64,000 nt of DNA from Hexactinellida sp. DTS-2022. Taxonomy: Eukaryota; Porifera; Hexactinellida. Positions 62,301 through 64,000 of the stretch are shown piece by piece; the stretch's first letter is position 1; each line of letters opens with the position of its first letter. Location: positions 4,961,501 to 5,025,500 of the forward strand of contig JAPNXP010000013.1 in the NCBI GenBank assembly GCA_028753945.1, read 5' to 3'. Below the pieces are notes generated by a model. The model saw only the letters and a list, made by a program, of their open reading frames with translations, ran no database searches and was not told the origin of the DNA. Position numbers and translations under genes: made by a program.

Positions 62301-64000
62301 ATTTATACTAAAATACTTTAGATAGGAACTGAAATAGTACGTATTAACCAGAAATTCGTATTACCAATGTTGCCATTTCTACTCAAAATGCTTTGAAATG
62401 AACTGAAATAGTGTACGTATTACCTGGAAACTCGTATTAACGAGGTTCTACTGTATATTTTATGTAAACGGAGTATTACATAATGTCGTTCACCATGCAA
62501 ACCACTGAAATATCCCGTATATACGTTTGTAGCATTGATATTTAACAGCAATTAATGGTAGACATGCAGGTCATTCTGTTTGTTTCGTGTAGATTATTGT
62601 GTTCTTCTGTTTTGTCTATTTAAGACTTCTGTTTTGTTATTTGAGTTCATAGTACAGTAAAGGTATTTTATATTAGGTCGATATAATTTTATGAAAACAA
62701 TCTTCGTCATTAAAAGCCTTATGTAATGTTACGATTAAATATCGTATATTTGTGATAATTACTCTTCTTCACACTGGCAGAAATTTGTTCGTAGAAAACG
62801 AATAAATTTATAAATCCACTTCTCTCAATTTAATACAACTTACTGGCCTGTGAATATTGTGGCGAAATTTAATACTGAAAACCAACTCTCCATATCCAAA
62901 TGTTATTTGTTTGTACAGTGGTGTTCGCGTATAATATCAAGTCGCATTTTGCACAAAATTTGCTTGCCCATCGGCGAACTTGCTATTAGAGGAACAAAAC
63001 TAGATTAAATGCTCGCTTGGGGACTGAAAATACTTGCTAATAGAGCAATGTTGCTAATAGAGCAATTATAATTAGACGAACACCACTGTACCTTAGTTGA
63101 TTCTCTTGTTCTATGAAGGCAAGAGGAAAAAGAAAAGCCAAAGGAGTCTAAAATTGAAAACGAGGACCCTCCTCCAGAGGCCCCACTGCGCACACTGAAT
63201 GAGTACAGAGAACAGGAAGTCAACGCCAAGTTCGAATTCGAATTCAATATCCGTCAAATTGACAAAGAAAGTACCAATTCTAAGTGGAAAGGTGCGAAGG
63301 CGATTACCCGAGAGCGAGAGGAAGAGAACTACATTTCCCCTCACTACGTGAGTATCCCTGAATTGTGATGTTTCATAGAAACTAGTGACAGGACTGTTTC
63401 CAGATTGCTAGGGCATATGTACTTGAGTCATGGTTAGTATGGCTTTAATACAACCATACATTTGTATGGTTGGGGAAAGCCATCATAGTCGTATATACGG
63501 CCTTCGTATGTCAATGTTTCCATATGCCAAAAACTAAATCTGTGTCCAATTTTCGTTTTTATGAGGCTCGAATGAATATTTTGCAATTTTGCATGTCGTA
63601 TGTCAGTTTTGTAGGTTCCATACGATGGCCATTTTATAGAAATCTATTTTTTTGAGGTCTCTATAAGAGCATTTGCGTTATGATTAATAGCAATAAATGA
63701 TGCCTCTCAACAACTACTATTATTATTAGCTTAATGGTCATGGCCCTATCAAACTACATAGGCTTAAGCAGGGTTTTTTTAAGGCCGATCTTGGTGTAAA
63801 ATTTGCACCAAGATTTTTTGGAGTTACACCACGATTCGGGTCGGCAGCGGCCTCTGCAGTGTTGAGTTACACCAAGGCCGCGCTGAGTTGCACCAAGGTC
63901 TGAACCTTAAAAAACCCCCTGCCCTTAAGAATGTGTGTGTGTGTTTGTAGGAGGAGGTAGAGAAGATAAAGACCTCAGGCCGGAAGAAGGAGGCTGTACA
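59388..64000 (+). CDS. SERBP1/HABP4-like RNA- and ribosome-binding protein (5' part)
   Basis: Exons 59388-59544, 59638-60859, 61791-61865, 61930-62004, 63119-63347 and 63951 to beyond the window join in phase. The start MEHNYSVTTENKYSFLLGD, then an acidic/Lys-rich part, precede a long Arg/Gly/Asp-rich region with FRRD and RGG motifs. Exon 3 (GSGSFNWGDEKDELE) matches the family's GSGSHNWGxxKDEL. Exon 5 (TLNEYREQ ... NIRQIDKESTNSKWKGAKAI) matches TLDEWKxxQ and NIRKxxEGxxxxWK. SERBP1/HABP4/Stm1 proteins bind the mRNA channel of idle 80S ribosomes and mRNAs. The frame of exon 2 is fixed by the splice phases and differs from a longer open frame overlapping it. A MITE lies in introns 2, 4 and 5. 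Confidence 0.82.
60207..60530 (+). repeat. Coding 36-bp repeat, nine units (SERBP1-like exon 2)
   Basis: Nine direct copies of a 36-bp unit encode RRDDDKGDRNF plus one variable residue (Thr, Pro or Ser). Differences between copies are nearly all synonymous (GAC/GAT, AAAGG[ACG], CGT/CGA). Confidence 0.95.
60874..61410. repeat. 29-bp tandem array, 18 units, grown from a transposon end (SERBP1-like intron 2)
   Basis: The unit CTCCGTTATAACGAGGGGGC plus CTTAGGTCA repeats with a strict 29-bp period from 60874; 18 periods end at 61395, followed by a partial unit. It starts right after CAGCGAA and stops at TTATAAGCGGAG. CTCCGTTATAACGA is the terminal sequence of the 27613-27785 family, and a matching right end (TTCGTTATAACGGAGTTTACTG) is found at about 61643-61664. 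It begins only 14 bp after the splice donor. Confidence 0.95.
61448..61634. mobile_element. TA-flanked MITE of a fourth family, inside the expanded element
   Basis: 187 bp from CAGTAAAACCTTTAGAAAGT to CTTTTGGAGGTTAAACTG, with TA on both sides. Inner GTTCACTTTT is repeated. It is nested between the 29-bp array and its presumed right end. Confidence 0.82.
62010..62456. repeat. Chain of decayed pogo-like MITEs (SERBP1-like intron 4)
   Basis: Three partial copies in a row: AGTAAGAACACCAGGGGACC at about 62025, CAGTAGACTTTGGTTAGTAA at about 62105, and a copy ending AACGAGGTTCTACTG at about 62453. None is intact. Confidence 0.65.
62916..63088. mobile_element. MITE with CAGTGGTGTTCG ends (SERBP1-like intron 4)
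   Basis: 173 bp with perfect 12-bp terminal inverted repeats CAGTGGTGTTCG, TA on both sides. It ends 30 bp before exon 5. Decayed relatives lie at about 31670-31880 and 50331-50475. Confidence 0.88.
63768..63924. mobile_element. TTAA-flanked inverted-repeat element (SERBP1-like intron 5)
   Basis: GCAGGG plus TTTTTTTAAGGCC on the left and CCTTAAAAAACCCCCTGCCC on the right form imperfect inverted repeats, with TTAA at both flanks (63764-63767 and 63925-63928). GGTGTAA/TTACACC motifs recur inside. TTAA duplication points to a piggyBac-type origin. It ends 26 bp before exon 6. Confidence 0.65.

Overview
This window is nuclear DNA from an animal. It carries orthologues of animal genes (diacylglycerol kinase theta, phospholipase C beta, EFR3, dynamitin, NPHP5/IQCB1, TRIM-NHL proteins, a Maf-type bZIP, ACBD6, NDUFA8), spliceosomal introns with GT-AG ends, a eukaryotic tRNA-Val, and dense small inverted-repeat transposons. 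Non-coding DNA is AT-rich and the conserved exons are clearly more GC-rich. Many large conserved genes are intronless and other introns are only 57-100 nt, which suggests a compact invertebrate genome. I cannot name the species; a sponge or another early-branching or simplified animal is only a guess.

Layout, left to right: the 3' end of a coiled-coil gene (1-260); a two-exon CX9C protein (641-1360); intronless DGK theta (1719-4631); NDUFA8 (5956-6306); a minisatellite of 15-bp units (6356-7850); a six-exon EFR3 gene (7891-15034). EFR3 introns hold a tRNA-Val(AAC), several small transposons, a 692-aa ORF resembling an NRPS condensation domain, and a duplicated heat-shock-element plus TATA unit. 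Next comes a tandem array of five Ig-like single-pass surface proteins (15223-20556), the last one broken, then intronless PCYT2 (21154-22233). A ten-exon gene with a fimbrin-like CH domain follows (23262-30085), then a ten-exon coiled-coil gene with only phase-0 introns (30907-39054), whose last intron holds an ARF/ARL-like GTPase on the other strand (38430-38963).

The right part is gene-dense: dynamitin (39868-41013), an NCS-like EF-hand protein (42179-43781), ACBD6 (45001-45789), a Maf-like bZIP (46192-46536), PLC beta (46878-50171), adenylosuccinate synthetase (50705-51994), two head-to-head TRIM-NHL genes (52174-56595), IQCB1 (56897-58594) and the 5' part of a SERBP1/HABP4-like gene (59388-64000).

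There is no operon-like or single-pathway logic to the cluster, though several genes fall into lipid and phosphoinositide metabolism (DGK theta, EFR3, PCYT2, PLC beta, ACBD6). The points most worth following are: the 6356-7850 minisatellite, which is an uninterrupted run of 99 perfect p53-family half-sites ending 43 bp before the EFR3 start codon; the condensation-domain-like gene inside EFR3; the mosaic Ig-like surface-receptor cluster; and the habit of small transposons to sit 25-40 bp upstream of exon starts. Exon structures were worked out by hand from splice signals, reading phase and family similarity. They are internally consistent in phase but have no transcript support.
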